From: Cryosericum sp035403525
GTDB taxonomy: Bacteria; Caldisericota; Caldisericia; Cryosericales; Cryosericaceae
Length of the DNA stretch: 64,000 nucleotides
Direction of reading: 5' to 3'
Assembly: GCA_035403525.1 (NCBI GenBank)
Contig: DAONFE010000004.1
Location: 1-64,000, forward strand
A program made the translations under genes and the position numbers. The notes under the pieces were generated by a model, which did not search any database, was not told the DNA's origin, and saw nothing but the letters and a program-made list of their open reading frames with translations. The stretch's first letter is position 1. Every line of letters starts with the position of its first letter. Of this stretch, positions 41,953 to 51,006 are shown one piece after another.

Positions 41953-43018
41953 GGCTACACTCCTCCAAGATAGTTCTCGTGATTCGGTCTCCGGCGTCCT
42001 GGCCAAATACGGTAGCCTCATACTCCAGGGCCGCTGTCAAGTCGCTGTCAAGCGCACGCAGGAGGCGTGTCAGAAAACGATCGAAATCAAACGAGTCCTG
42101 CTCAAACGACTCTCCCAGGCCAAGACTCTGCACGTACTCTGCATTCCTGGCCTGATGCTGGCCGACAGCAAACGGATATGGAACTGCCAGGGCGTAGATT
42201 CCGCCAACCGCCAGCTCCGTGAGCGCCAAGGCGCCACCTCTCGTGACCGCGGCCCGCGAGTTCCCATACAGGCACTCCATGTGCTCCTCATAGGGAACGA
42301 TGGTCGCACGAACGGTGCCGGGACCAAGACGGTCCAGCTCATCACGCACCCTTGCGTACTCGTCGGTTCCTGTCACGACTGTGACTGCGGCACTGCGTCC
42401 GAGGTGGTTCAGCACCTGGATGGTCCGAAGGGAAAGGTCATTGATGAACGTGGCACCGCCGCTTCCGCCCAGAAACAGGAGTTCTGTTGCGTTTGCCGGG
42501 TCCTCGCGACGGTGAACCAGTTCCTCGTAGACTGCCCGCCGCAGCGGATTCCCAGTCAGAGGGTACCGGGGTCCTGAGAGTCCTTCGACGGGAAACCCCA
42601 GAAACACGTGCCTGGCGTGATGCGAAAACAGCCTGTTGGCGCGTCCCATGATGGTATTCTGCTCAAGCAGATAGATGGGAATACCCAGTTCGTGCGCTGC
42701 GAGAATACCTGGCACCGAAACATACCCGCCTGTTCCGATGAATGCGTCAGCGTGAACATCGGCCAGTACTTGTCTGGCACTCTGCACGCCACGACGCGTA
42801 GAATCAGCTAGTTTCCATACCGCTCGAGGCGTGTACAGGAGCGGTGCAGACTCCACAAGACGTACGTCCAGGCCGTGTCCACGAAAGACACGCTCCTCCA
42901 TGCTCGATGGCCTTGCGAGCATCGCCACGGGGCCAGAATCCCCCAGTCTCTCGGCCAGCGCGACTGCTGGGTAGATGTGTCCTCCCGTACCGCCTCCTGC
43001 GATGACGCACCGCATCAT
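41945..43018 (-). CDS. murG: UDP-N-acetylglucosamine--lipid I transferase MurG
   Basis: GT-B glycosyltransferase that makes lipid II on the inner face of the membrane. The 357-residue protein starts MMRCVIAGGGTGGHIYPAV, contains ADAFIGTGGYVSVP, LLEQNTIMGRANR and the donor-binding loop RGGALALTELAVGG. The first of two adjacent ATG codons (43018) overlaps the ftsW stop and is seven bases after GAGG. The long upstream open frame is inside ftsW and not real. Confidence 0.94.
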   Translation of the reverse strand: MMRCVIAGGGTGGHIYPAVALAERLGDSGPVAMLARPSSMEERVFRGHGLDVRLVESAPLLYTPRAVWKLADSTRRGVQSARQVLADVHADAFIGTGGYVSVPGILAAHELGIPIYLLEQNTIMGRANRLFSHHARHVFLGFPVEGLSGPRYPLTGNPLRRAVYEELVHRREDPANATELLFLGGSGGATFINDLSLRTIQVLNHLGRSAAVTVVTGTDEYARVRDELDRLGPGTVRATIVPYEEHMECLYGNSRAAVTRGGALALTELAVGGIYALAVPYPFAVGQHQARNAEYVQSLGLGESFEQDSFDFDRFLTRLLRALDSDLTAALEYEATVFGQDAGDRITRTILEECSHG

Positions 43019-44106
43019 GAAACCGCCTCGGGGCTTCTGGAAATGGCGCTGGCAATGCCCAGGGCGGCCATTTCGAAGACGATGTGGTTCCCCCCCTGGC
43101 TGAAGAACGGAAGCGGAACCCCCGTCGTGGGAAGAAGACCGACGACCACCCCTATATTCACCATCGTTTGCACTGCAATGAACACGCCAAGGCTCATTGC
43201 ATACACACGGGCGAATGGCTCGGACGTCCGCATGGCCAACTGAAACAGCCCGAACACAATCCACAGATACAACGCTAGAATCAGCGTTACCCCCACCAGC
43301 CCGAACTCCTCGGAGAAGATGGCGAACACAAAGTCGTTTTCCTGTGCTGGAAAGTGGATGAACTTCTGGACACTCCTCATGAATCCCCTTCCCGTCACCC
43401 CACCGCGAGCGATCGCGAACATGGAATTGACAAGCTGGTAGGCCACACCCTTTGCCTTGTCGGGAGTGAGCGGATCGATGAATGACGTCATGCGCAATTT
43501 CCATGAACTCTTTAGACTGACAGCCACCACAGCTAGCAATCCCAGAACTGATGTCCGGCTAACCCAGTAGCCGAACGGAGCTCCGACTGCAAGCAATATG
43601 AGCAGTGCGGACCCCGCAATGACAAATGCAGTGCCGAAGTCTGGTTCGATGGCTACCAGTCCTGTGAACAGCAGCGCAAACAACAGGAATGTCCTGAAAT
43701 AGCGGCGGTCGTACTGGTTCAGGTACTTTCCACTGAACAGCTTCGCCGCGAGCAGGGGCACGACGACGGTGGCAGCCTGAGACGGCTGGATGCCGATGGT
43801 ACTTGTGCCAATCCAACGGTACGAACCGTTGACACTACGCCCGACGCCAGGCACAAAAACGGCTGCAAGCAGCCCGGCCAGTCCATAGGCGAGCAGAGGT
43901 GTTACATCGGCCCATCGCATGTACTTGACCCTGGAAATAACCCAGTAGGCGACGAATCCTATGCAGACGATGATGCCCTGTTTGACGACGCTTGCCGGTA
44001 CTGCAACCAGCTGGCCGCGCGCTGCGCTGAGGCTTGCGGTGATACTGTAGTTCTGCAGCACTCCAAGACAGAGGAGTAGTGCAACGGGAATGAGGATGCG
44101 CTTCAC
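43015..44106 (-). CDS. ftsW: Septal peptidoglycan glycosyltransferase FtsW (SEDS family)
   Basis: Polytopic membrane glycosyltransferase that polymerises lipid II with its partner transpeptidase. The 363-residue protein has about ten predicted helices and the family motifs RWIGTSTIGIQPSQAA, EPDFGTAFVI and FIHFPAQENDFVFAIFSEE. Near the end GVPLPFFSQGGNHIV replaces the common LPFISYGGSS. I choose GTG at 44106, which overlaps the murD stop (GTGA), over GTG at 44124. FtsW rather than RodA is inferred from the cluster. Confidence 0.92.
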   Translation of the reverse strand: MKRILIPVALLLCLGVLQNYSITASLSAARGQLVAVPASVVKQGIIVCIGFVAYWVISRVKYMRWADVTPLLAYGLAGLLAAVFVPGVGRSVNGSYRWIGTSTIGIQPSQAATVVVPLLAAKLFSGKYLNQYDRRYFRTFLLFALLFTGLVAIEPDFGTAFVIAGSALLILLAVGAPFGYWVSRTSVLGLLAVVAVSLKSSWKLRMTSFIDPLTPDKAKGVAYQLVNSMFAIARGGVTGRGFMRSVQKFIHFPAQENDFVFAIFSEEFGLVGVTLILALYLWIVFGLFQLAMRTSEPFARVYAMSLGVFIAVQTMVNIGVVVGLLPTTGVPLPFFSQGGNHIVFEMAALGIASAISRSPEAVS

Positions 44107-45488
44107 TGGGATGCGGCCGCGCACCGACGCAGCACAATTGCCTTGAACACGTCGCCGCGCTCCTCGAAATCGCGGAACATGTCAAAGCTCGCACAAGCCG
44201 GGGAAAGCAGGAGAGTTCCTCCTGTGACCATCAGGTTCGTTCCACGCTCAACTGCCTCCTCCAGTGACGCCGCCTGTACGATACGGTCCTGGTGAAGGCC
44301 TGCACGCCGCAGGGCCTCCTCGATAGCTGGCCCTGTTGCCCCCATGACCACGGCGGCAATAAGACGACTGTCCTGCGCCAGGCGCGTTGCCATGCCATCG
44401 TACGAAACGCCTTTGGAGCTTCCCCCCAAAATCACAGCATATGGACCGCTTAAGGCGTCGACAGCAGTGATGACTGATTCCGGAGTGGTCGCTTTCGAGT
44501 CGTTGATGTAGGTGATACCCCCGCCCGAGCACACATGTTCCAGCCTGTGAGGCAGTCCTCCGAATGTACCGACCGCCCCCCGAATGGCCTCGGGAGAGAC
44601 ACCATACAGGAACGCGGCAAGAGCAGCGCTCATCGCGTTGGCCACGTTGTGACGGCCGGGGATACGCAGGTCGCCCGTGTCAAACAGCTCAACTTCCTGC
44701 GAACTGTCTCGAAAGACGACCTTGTGTCCCACTATGTGCACCCCGTCAAAGGGTCCGTCTGTGAACCCGAACCAGTACGTGCGGGCAGCCAGCGCAGAGG
44801 CCAACCCCCGAAGTGCAGGATCATCCCGGTTCAATACTGCGAAGTCCTCTCCAGTCATGTTCTCGAAGATGCGCTGCTTCGTCGCGAAGTAGCGCTCCAT
44901 CGTACCATACCGGTCAAGGTGATTAGGGACGAGATTCGTGAACACTGCCACGCGCGGATGAAACGTGTGAATAGTCTCCAGCTGGAAGCAGCTTACTTCC
45001 AGAACAGCCCGACCCGCGGATGGATGTTCAACAAGAAGCTGTGACACAGGGGACCCCAGGTTGCCCCCGGTCACTGTGTCATGGTATTGCGAGGACACCA
45101 GTACCCCGAGCAGCGCTGTAGTCGTGCTCTTGCCATTGCTGCCGGTGACTGCAAGAACCGGGATGTCAGCAAACGCTGCAACCTCGGTTTCTCCAATTAC
45201 CGGCTTTCCCAGCGACCGGGCGGCAACTAGAATCGGTGCGTCAGGTGGCACGCCAGGAGAAACTATGAGCGCATCGTATTGTGCCATGATGCTGGCACTG
45301 TTCCCGCCGAACTCATGGGGGATACCTGCACCGTCAAGCAGTCTGACCGCCTCGCCGAATTTCTCGTCCGACCCGAAGGGTTTGGATTCGGACACAAACA
45401 CCCGAACGCCGTGCGCGCGCAGATACAGGGCGGAGTAGAGACCACTGGCCAGTGATCCGACAACAAATGCGGACTCAAAAGGAATCAC
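44103..45488 (-). CDS. murD: UDP-N-acetylmuramoylalanine--D-glutamate ligase
   Basis: Adds D-glutamate to UDP-MurNAc-L-Ala. The 461-residue protein has VTGSNGKSTTTALLG, LEVSCFQLETI, VPNHLDRYG, PGRHNVANAMSA, INDSKATTPESVITAV and LLSPACASFDMFRDFEERGD. The start is GTG at 45488 with GGAGG six bases upstream, and it lies 3 bases after the mraY stop. The substrate D-glutamate is made by murI elsewhere in the window. Confidence 0.95.
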   Translation of the reverse strand: MIPFESAFVVGSLASGLYSALYLRAHGVRVFVSESKPFGSDEKFGEAVRLLDGAGIPHEFGGNSASIMAQYDALIVSPGVPPDAPILVAARSLGKPVIGETEVAAFADIPVLAVTGSNGKSTTTALLGVLVSSQYHDTVTGGNLGSPVSQLLVEHPSAGRAVLEVSCFQLETIHTFHPRVAVFTNLVPNHLDRYGTMERYFATKQRIFENMTGEDFAVLNRDDPALRGLASALAARTYWFGFTDGPFDGVHIVGHKVVFRDSSQEVELFDTGDLRIPGRHNVANAMSAALAAFLYGVSPEAIRGAVGTFGGLPHRLEHVCSGGGITYINDSKATTPESVITAVDALSGPYAVILGGSSKGVSYDGMATRLAQDSRLIAAVVMGATGPAIEEALRRAGLHQDRIVQAASLEEAVERGTNLMVTGGTLLLSPACASFDMFRDFEERGDVFKAIVLRRCAAASQ

Positions 45489-45491
45489 CCG

Positions 45492-46472
45492 TTACCTCCA
45501 TGTGGTCAAGATGAGGACTCCGGCAAGCACAAACAACACGCTCACGACAAAGAACCTGGCTACAATCTTGTCCTCGGCCCACCCCAGCTTCTCGAAGTGG
45601 TGATGAATGGGCGCCATAAGAAAAACTCGTCTCCTGCGGCCCGAGAGTCTGTACACGCCGACCTGAATCATGACGCTCAATGCTTCCACGAGAAACAGGC
45701 CCCCGACAAGCAGGGACGCCAGTTCCTGGCCCGAGGCAAATGCCCACGCCACGAAGACGGATCCCAGCGCCAGAGAACCAGTATCCCCCATAAACACCGA
45801 AGCCCTGGGTCCGTTGAACCACAGGAACGCAATGTCAAATGCAGCAGCTGCTGCCGGCAGCAGTCCCGCAAGTCCCGACGGATGCAACACTCCCTCGACG
45901 GTGGCAACGACGAACACGGGCAGGCTGGTGCTGGCGAGCAACCCGTCCAGCCCGTCGGTCAGGTTGAACGCATTCACCATGCCAACGGCATAAACCATGG
46001 CAATGGCGAAGAACCACCACCCCGACAGGAGAACGGTAGTGCCCACGCTCACGCTTCCCCTCAGCTCTGTGCCGCCTACGATAAAGAACAAGGCCGCAGC
46101 AAATGTCTGGATAAGGATCTTCTGATATCCAAGGAGTCCATCGTTTCGGTGCTTGCGCTCCTTGAGCCAGTCGTCCAGGAAGCCAGACAGCAGGTTGACG
46201 GCTACAAACAACAGTACGGCAGTATCAATGCGACTGAGTCTATGCCCACTCGTTCCCCCCACATACGCCAAGCACGCCACGAGAACGTTGAAGACCAGCA
46301 TGAATCCGCCGCTGGTCGGGGTGCCAGCCTTGGTCTTGTGTGAATCCGGCCCCTCCTCCCGGATCAGTTGAGTGAAACCACCCCGTCTGAGAAGACTGAT
46401 AAGCGAGGGAAACAAGGCCAGGTTGAAGACCGCCAGCAAGAGGAGCAACGCGGTGACGGCTGTGGCTGTCAT
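45492..46472 (-). CDS. mraY: Phospho-N-acetylmuramoyl-pentapeptide transferase
   Basis: Polytopic membrane enzyme that transfers the UDP-MurNAc-pentapeptide to undecaprenyl phosphate, making lipid I. The 326-residue protein has about ten helices, SHKTKAGTPTSGGFMLV, LLSGFLDDWLKERKHRN, MVNAFNLTDGLDGL, FMGDTGSLALGS and APIHHHFEKLGWAEDKIV. It overlaps murE by ATGA. A murF gene normally found between murE and mraY is not here. Confidence 0.96.
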   Translation of the reverse strand: MTATAVTALLLLLAVFNLALFPSLISLLRRGGFTQLIREEGPDSHKTKAGTPTSGGFMLVFNVLVACLAYVGGTSGHRLSRIDTAVLLFVAVNLLSGFLDDWLKERKHRNDGLLGYQKILIQTFAAALFFIVGGTELRGSVSVGTTVLLSGWWFFAIAMVYAVGMVNAFNLTDGLDGLLASTSLPVFVVATVEGVLHPSGLAGLLPAAAAAFDIAFLWFNGPRASVFMGDTGSLALGSVFVAWAFASGQELASLLVGGLFLVEALSVMIQVGVYRLSGRRRRVFLMAPIHHHFEKLGWAEDKIVARFFVVSVLFVLAGVLILTTWR

Positions 46473-48013
46473 CGTCCGTCCCCGCCGGTTGACGCGCAGT
46501 GAAAGCCCAGTTCTTCCAGGGCCTTCCTGGCCTCTTCACGGTCATCCAAGGCGACGTCCCTGCCCTCATAATACATGACGGCTTCGTGGCCGCGCCCAAG
46601 AATGAGGACCGCGTCTCCTGGTTGTGCTGCCGCAATCGCGGCACGGATTGCAGCTCCTCTGTCCTCAATCACGGTGACATGGTCCGTTGTGAACCCTCGG
46701 ACGATGTCGTTTACAGCGATGGATGCGTCCTCTCTCCGCGGGTCCTCTACGGTCACGTAGGACCACCGACACACCTGCTCCGCAATTCTCGCCATCAGGG
46801 GACGCTTTTCCCGGTCGTCCGCTCCAACAGACCCGAATACGGAAAGCAGATCACCACTGATGGTAGGACGGACAGCATCAAACAGTGCGCTGAACTCTTC
46901 CGGGGTATGTGCGTAGTCGACGATTACTTCAAACGGCTGTCCGCACACGATACGCTCATAGCGTCCAGGAATGTACAAAGGTTCACCGAGTGCGCTCAGT
47001 CCGGGGCTCAGGTCTTCTCCAGGTCGCACGGCATGGACCGCAGCTATAGCTGCCAGGGCGTTGTATGCCTGGAACGCGGGACCGATAGACAATGTGACTG
47101 GAACAGGCGGTGCACCACCGATGCTGATACACAGTTGCGTCCTGCCCGCCGTCGAGACCGCTCCGCTTCCGTGCACATCTGACGGCTCCCGCATCGCATA
47201 AGTAATGACCCGGGAACCATCTGCGGCACTCCGGAATGCCGTCATCCACGCGTCGTCGGCATTAAGGACGGCACTTGCACCCGGTTCCAGCGAACGGAAT
47301 AACTTGAGTTTTGCCTGCAGATATGCTTCCAGTGTGCCATGATATCCAAGATGGTCTTCAGAGAAGTTCGTAAACACCGCGCAGTCGAAGCGCATACCAT
47401 ACACGCGGTCGTATGCAAGTGCAAACGACGAGACTTCGATGATCGCTACGGTGGCTCCTCTGTTCAGCCCGGATCTGAGGTACCAATTCAGTTGAAAGGC
47501 CTCGGGCGTGGTCGCCGGCAGGGCATCCGGCGGATACACTACTCCGTCCGGCATGACATAACCCGTCGTACCAATCATGACGGCAGGGATTCCCATACCT
47601 TCCAGTACCCGCTTCGCAAGATAGGCGGTACTGGTCTTGCCGCTGGTTCCCGTAATGCCGATTAACTGCAAGTGACGTGCCGGATAGTCGAAAAAGGCTT
47701 GAGAAGCAAGGCTCAGAAACTGGCGTGCACTGGGAACCACGATAACCGGCACCTCCGTGACTTCCGGGTGTTCCTGCTCGGACACGATACAAGAGGCACC
47801 TGCGAGGAGAGCTGCCGGAATGAACGCGTTCCCGTCGACACGCGTGCCCGGAACAGCTACGAACATGGCACCAGGAACACACTCGCGGGAGTCCGGCGTT
47901 ATGCAGGTAACCACCCCTGTCAGCGCAGACGAAGAACGCCCGCGAGACCAACAGGAAGCGGGAACCATATCGAGCAGCTGGCGCAGCTCCTTTTTCTCAT
48001 CGATGTAGTTCAT
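46469..48013 (-). CDS. murE: UDP-MurNAc-tripeptide synthetase MurE
   Basis: Adds the third, diamino acid residue to UDP-MurNAc-dipeptide. The 514-residue protein has TPDSRECVPGAMFVAVPG at the start, the ATP loop IGITGTSGKTSTAYL, EVSSFALAYDRV, TNFSEDHLGYHG and DYAHTPEEFSALF. The third-residue selectivity motif reads EDPRRED where meso-diaminopimelate enzymes usually have DNPR and some lysine-adding enzymes DDPR, so the diamino acid cannot be assigned safely. It overlaps both neighbours (ATGA on each side). Confidence 0.95.
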   Translation of the reverse strand: MNYIDEKKELRQLLDMVPASCWSRGRSSSALTGVVTCITPDSRECVPGAMFVAVPGTRVDGNAFIPAALLAGASCIVSEQEHPEVTEVPVIVVPSARQFLSLASQAFFDYPARHLQLIGITGTSGKTSTAYLAKRVLEGMGIPAVMIGTTGYVMPDGVVYPPDALPATTPEAFQLNWYLRSGLNRGATVAIIEVSSFALAYDRVYGMRFDCAVFTNFSEDHLGYHGTLEAYLQAKLKLFRSLEPGASAVLNADDAWMTAFRSAADGSRVITYAMREPSDVHGSGAVSTAGRTQLCISIGGAPPVPVTLSIGPAFQAYNALAAIAAVHAVRPGEDLSPGLSALGEPLYIPGRYERIVCGQPFEVIVDYAHTPEEFSALFDAVRPTISGDLLSVFGSVGADDREKRPLMARIAEQVCRWSYVTVEDPRREDASIAVNDIVRGFTTDHVTVIEDRGAAIRAAIAAAQPGDAVLILGRGHEAVMYYEGRDVALDDREEARKALEELGFHCASTGGDGR

Positions 48014-49722
48014 GGTTTCAACCTCAGATACTGTATCAGCTGCAAGGCAATCTTCTTGAACGTCGGTCCGGCAACGCGAAATGATGTACGTTCACCCTTC
48101 TGGGTCTGATGAATGCTGAGAAACACGACTACCCGCGGGTCATTGGCGGTAAGAATGCCGGCAAAACTGAACACGTACGACCCATCCTTGAGATAGCCCC
48201 CACCGGGTGCGGCAATCTGTGCGGTGCCCGTCTTCCCTGCTACCTCGTAGCCAGGTATGTAAGCCGTGGAGACGCCGATGTTCTTCTGGACAACACCGTG
48301 AAGCCCCTCGAGAACATCGCTGGCGGTCTTGGCACTGAACACCTGCCCCACAACACCCGGGGTGTCTGTACGCTGAACCGTTCCGGACGCGTCAACAATC
48401 CGGTCGACAACATAGGGGCGTTGCATGACGCCACCGTTTGCAATCGTGGCATAGAAGTTCGCCATCTGAATGGCCGTGACTGCAACCCCTTGCCCGAACC
48501 CCATCGTGGGGAGTGTCGTCTGTGACCACTGTGACACTGGAAGGAGAATGCCTGATTCCTCTCCGGGCAGGTCAATACCCGTTGGCTTGCCGAATCCGTA
48601 CTTCCGAAGAGCATTATAAAACGGTTGAGCACCAATCTTCATGCTGACCTGTGCGAAGCCGACATTCGAGGAGTGCTCCAGCATGGCATAGAGGTCCATT
48701 GTGCCGTATGCATAGTTGTTCACTTCATGTACAACCGTGCCGTTGATTTTGAGGCTTCCTCCGCTGTAAAACGTGCTCTTGAGAGTAATCGCCCCCGTTT
48801 CCAGTGCGGCGACGGAAGTCGCTGCCTTGAATACCGAGCCGGGCTCGTAGTTGGCGCTGACAACCTTTTCGGACAGTGCGCTGAGCGGAGCATCCTGCCA
48901 GTGTTCCGGGTCCAGGCCAGGCACGTCTACCATTGCGAGCACTGCATCCGTCTTCGGGTCCAGGACAGTACATGTCGCGCGCTTGGCATCATACGTCTTG
49001 ACCGTTTCCAGAAGTGCCTGCTGGGCAAAGTACTGGATATTGGAATCGATGGTCAGCACAACATCCTTGCCCTGCACTGCCTCGACGACTTCCTCCGTGA
49101 CGGCAGGCTCTCCAGGGTTCGACCCCGACACGCGATACGTATGTCGCCCATCCATTCCCCGAAGTTCCCTGTCGTACTGGAATTCGATGCCAGACAGACC
49201 CTGGTTGTCCGAGCCTGTGACCCCTACTACCGACGAAACCAGGGAGCCGAGGGGGTAGACGCGCCGATATCCCTTGTCCAGCACAATCCCGGGTATGCTC
49301 AGGGACCGCAATGCCTCGTATTCGGTTGCTCCCACCTGCTTCTTCAGGTAAATGAAGCTGGATGATGCGGCACGTATCTGCTTTTCGAGTGCGGTTGCAG
49401 ACGTCTTGAGAATCGGCGCGATGGCTGCGGCTGTCGCACGAGGGTCCTTGACTTCTCTCATGTACAAACCAAGAGACCAGGTCGCGATGTCCTGGGCAAG
49501 GACACGCCCCGTCGCGTCGAGGATCATCCCTCTCTTCGCCTTGATAGGAATGGAATCGGTCGCAAGTTGTTCGTTCGCCATGTCGACAAGAGTATTGCGC
49601 GCCACGACCTGCAAGTAGACGAACCGCGACTCTATTCCTATTGCTGCGACGAGAAATAATACAAAAACCAATGTGAGACGCCGCCTGAACAATTCGCTGA
49701 ACGATGCGACGCCTCTCTTCAT
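48010..49722 (-). CDS. ftsI: Class B penicillin-binding protein (FtsI/PBP2-type transpeptidase)
   Basis: Septal D,D-transpeptidase that cross-links peptidoglycan, the partner of FtsW. The 570-residue protein has one N-terminal membrane helix (LTLVFVLFLVAAIGIESRFV), a dimerisation/pedestal domain beginning at IKAKRGMILDATGR, and the transpeptidase domain with the active-site serine in YEPGSVFKAATS, the SSN motif in LEHSSNVGF, and AGKTGTAQ. No PASTA domains follow. It lies between the ftsL-like gene and murE. Confidence 0.94.
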   Translation of the reverse strand: MKRGVASFSELFRRRLTLVFVLFLVAAIGIESRFVYLQVVARNTLVDMANEQLATDSIPIKAKRGMILDATGRVLAQDIATWSLGLYMREVKDPRATAAAIAPILKTSATALEKQIRAASSSFIYLKKQVGATEYEALRSLSIPGIVLDKGYRRVYPLGSLVSSVVGVTGSDNQGLSGIEFQYDRELRGMDGRHTYRVSGSNPGEPAVTEEVVEAVQGKDVVLTIDSNIQYFAQQALLETVKTYDAKRATCTVLDPKTDAVLAMVDVPGLDPEHWQDAPLSALSEKVVSANYEPGSVFKAATSVAALETGAITLKSTFYSGGSLKINGTVVHEVNNYAYGTMDLYAMLEHSSNVGFAQVSMKIGAQPFYNALRKYGFGKPTGIDLPGEESGILLPVSQWSQTTLPTMGFGQGVAVTAIQMANFYATIANGGVMQRPYVVDRIVDASGTVQRTDTPGVVGQVFSAKTASDVLEGLHGVVQKNIGVSTAYIPGYEVAGKTGTAQIAAPGGGYLKDGSYVFSFAGILTANDPRVVVFLSIHQTQKGERTSFRVAGPTFKKIALQLIQYLRLKP

Positions 49723-49753
49723 CTGTGTTCAGTCCTTGTCAAATCCTGAGGTA

Positions 49754-50101
49754 CTAGTGAGTGGTGTTGTCCAGTGTGCCTATCACCGCCGTATTATTGG
49801 GCGTCAGTCCCAGCGTGTCCGCCGCTGCCCTGACACGGTCAGGCGAAGTAAGGCTGGCATCCTGTTCCAGTATTGCTTCCTGCTGCTGCAGCTGTGCCTG
49901 GATCGCCGTCCTGTTGAGGTCTACCTGATGCTCGAGGAAAAGGGTTGTACTGTACACATAGCCATAGGCACACAGCAATCCAATCGTCGTCGCGGCGAGA
50001 GCCGCGATGCGCAAGCTCCGCGTCCTGGCCTCTGCAGAAACACGAACCGCAGCAGCGGGGCGGCGAACTGCTGTATAGTTGCCCTTGATTGCAATGCTCA
50101 T
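49754..50101 (-). CDS. ftsL: FtsL-like bitopic septum protein
   Basis: A 115-residue protein with a basic cytoplasmic tail, one membrane helix (AALAATTIGLLCAYGYVYS) and a leucine-zipper-like coiled coil after it, ending in a LTSPDRVRAAADTLGLTP stretch typical of FtsL proteins. It probably joins the FtsQ/FtsB part of the divisome. Sequence similarity is low and the position between rsmH and the penicillin-binding protein is the main evidence. It overlaps rsmH by ATGA. Confidence 0.8.
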   Translation of the reverse strand: MSIAIKGNYTAVRRPAAAVRVSAEARTRSLRIAALAATTIGLLCAYGYVYSTTLFLEHQVDLNRTAIQAQLQQQEAILEQDASLTSPDRVRAAADTLGLTPNNTAVIGTLDNTTH

Positions 50102-51006
50102 GAGGACACCCTTTCAAGCACCCGCAGCTTTGCACTGCGCGATCGTCTGTTCACTGCAACCTCTGCGTCAGAGGGCCGTATCACCTTCTTGTTGACTAGA
50201 CGAAATCCTGGCTCCCCCGAGACCGGTTTCTCGCAGAGAGCCAGGTAGCTCCTCTTCACGATTCTATCTTCGAGCGAATGGTAACTGATGACCAGGAGTC
50301 TTCCATGTAGATTCAACAGTGATGACGCTGATTTCAGACCAGCTTCGAGTGCATTCAACTCGTCGTTTACATAGATGCGCAAGGCTTGAAATGTCTTCGT
50401 CGCAGGATGTATCCTGGCGTGTCTGGTGGGAAAGACAGCGGCTACTGTCTCAGCAAGTTCGCTCGTAGTTGCAATTGGCGCACGTTGCCGACGGCGTACA
50501 ATTGCTCGAGCCACCTGACGCGACCTTCGTTCCTCTCCATACTTCCACAGAATGTCAGCAATCGTGTCCTCCGGGAACGAGTTCACGATATCCCTTGCCG
50601 TAGTTCCGAGGCTGTCATCGAGCCGCATATCTAACGGTTGATCGTGGCTGAACGACAACCCCTTTCCTGTGCCCGCGAGTTGCTCCGAAGAAAAACCCAG
50701 GTCCATCAGGATCCCGTCGAATCTTGTGTCTGAATAATCCTTCAGCAACCGCGTCATATCCCGAAAGTTTCCGCGGATGATAACCTTGCGGGCGGCAGTA
50801 GAGTTGAGTCGCTCGCGGGCAATGGCTAGAACCTCTGCATCAACGTCCATCATGAAAAGCGTCCCTTCGCTAGACAATTGGCGCCCAATCTCATACGCGT
50901 GTCCGCCTTCCCCTGTCGTGCAGTCCATATAGGTTCCATCTGGTCGAACCTGCAAGTATGTCATGACCTCGTCCAGAAGGACGGGTGTGTGAACAAACCC
51001 AGTCAC
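50098..51006 (-). CDS. rsmH: 16S rRNA m4C1402 methyltransferase RsmH
   Basis: SAM-dependent methyltransferase that modifies cytosine 1402 in the 16S rRNA decoding centre. The 302-residue protein begins TGFVHTPVLLDEVMTYLQV, has the SAM loop MDCTTGEGGHAYEI, FDGILMDLGFSSEQL, PATKTFQALRIYVNDEL and VISYHSLEDRIVK. The start is GTG, overlapping the mraZ stop (GTGA). mraZ-rsmH-ftsL is the conserved beginning of the dcw cluster. Confidence 0.96.
   Translation of the reverse strand: MTGFVHTPVLLDEVMTYLQVRPDGTYMDCTTGEGGHAYEIGRQLSSEGTLFMMDVDAEVLAIARERLNSTAARKVIIRGNFRDMTRLLKDYSDTRFDGILMDLGFSSEQLAGTGKGLSFSHDQPLDMRLDDSLGTTARDIVNSFPEDTIADILWKYGEERRSRQVARAIVRRRQRAPIATTSELAETVAAVFPTRHARIHPATKTFQALRIYVNDELNALEAGLKSASSLLNLHGRLLVISYHSLEDRIVKRSYLALCEKPVSGEPGFRLVNKKVIRPSDAEVAVNRRSRSAKLRVLERVSS

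Noticed and set aside
42990..43504. Long upstream extension of murG
   Set aside because: It is the shifted frame of ftsW; MurG homology and an ATGA overlap fix the start at 43018.
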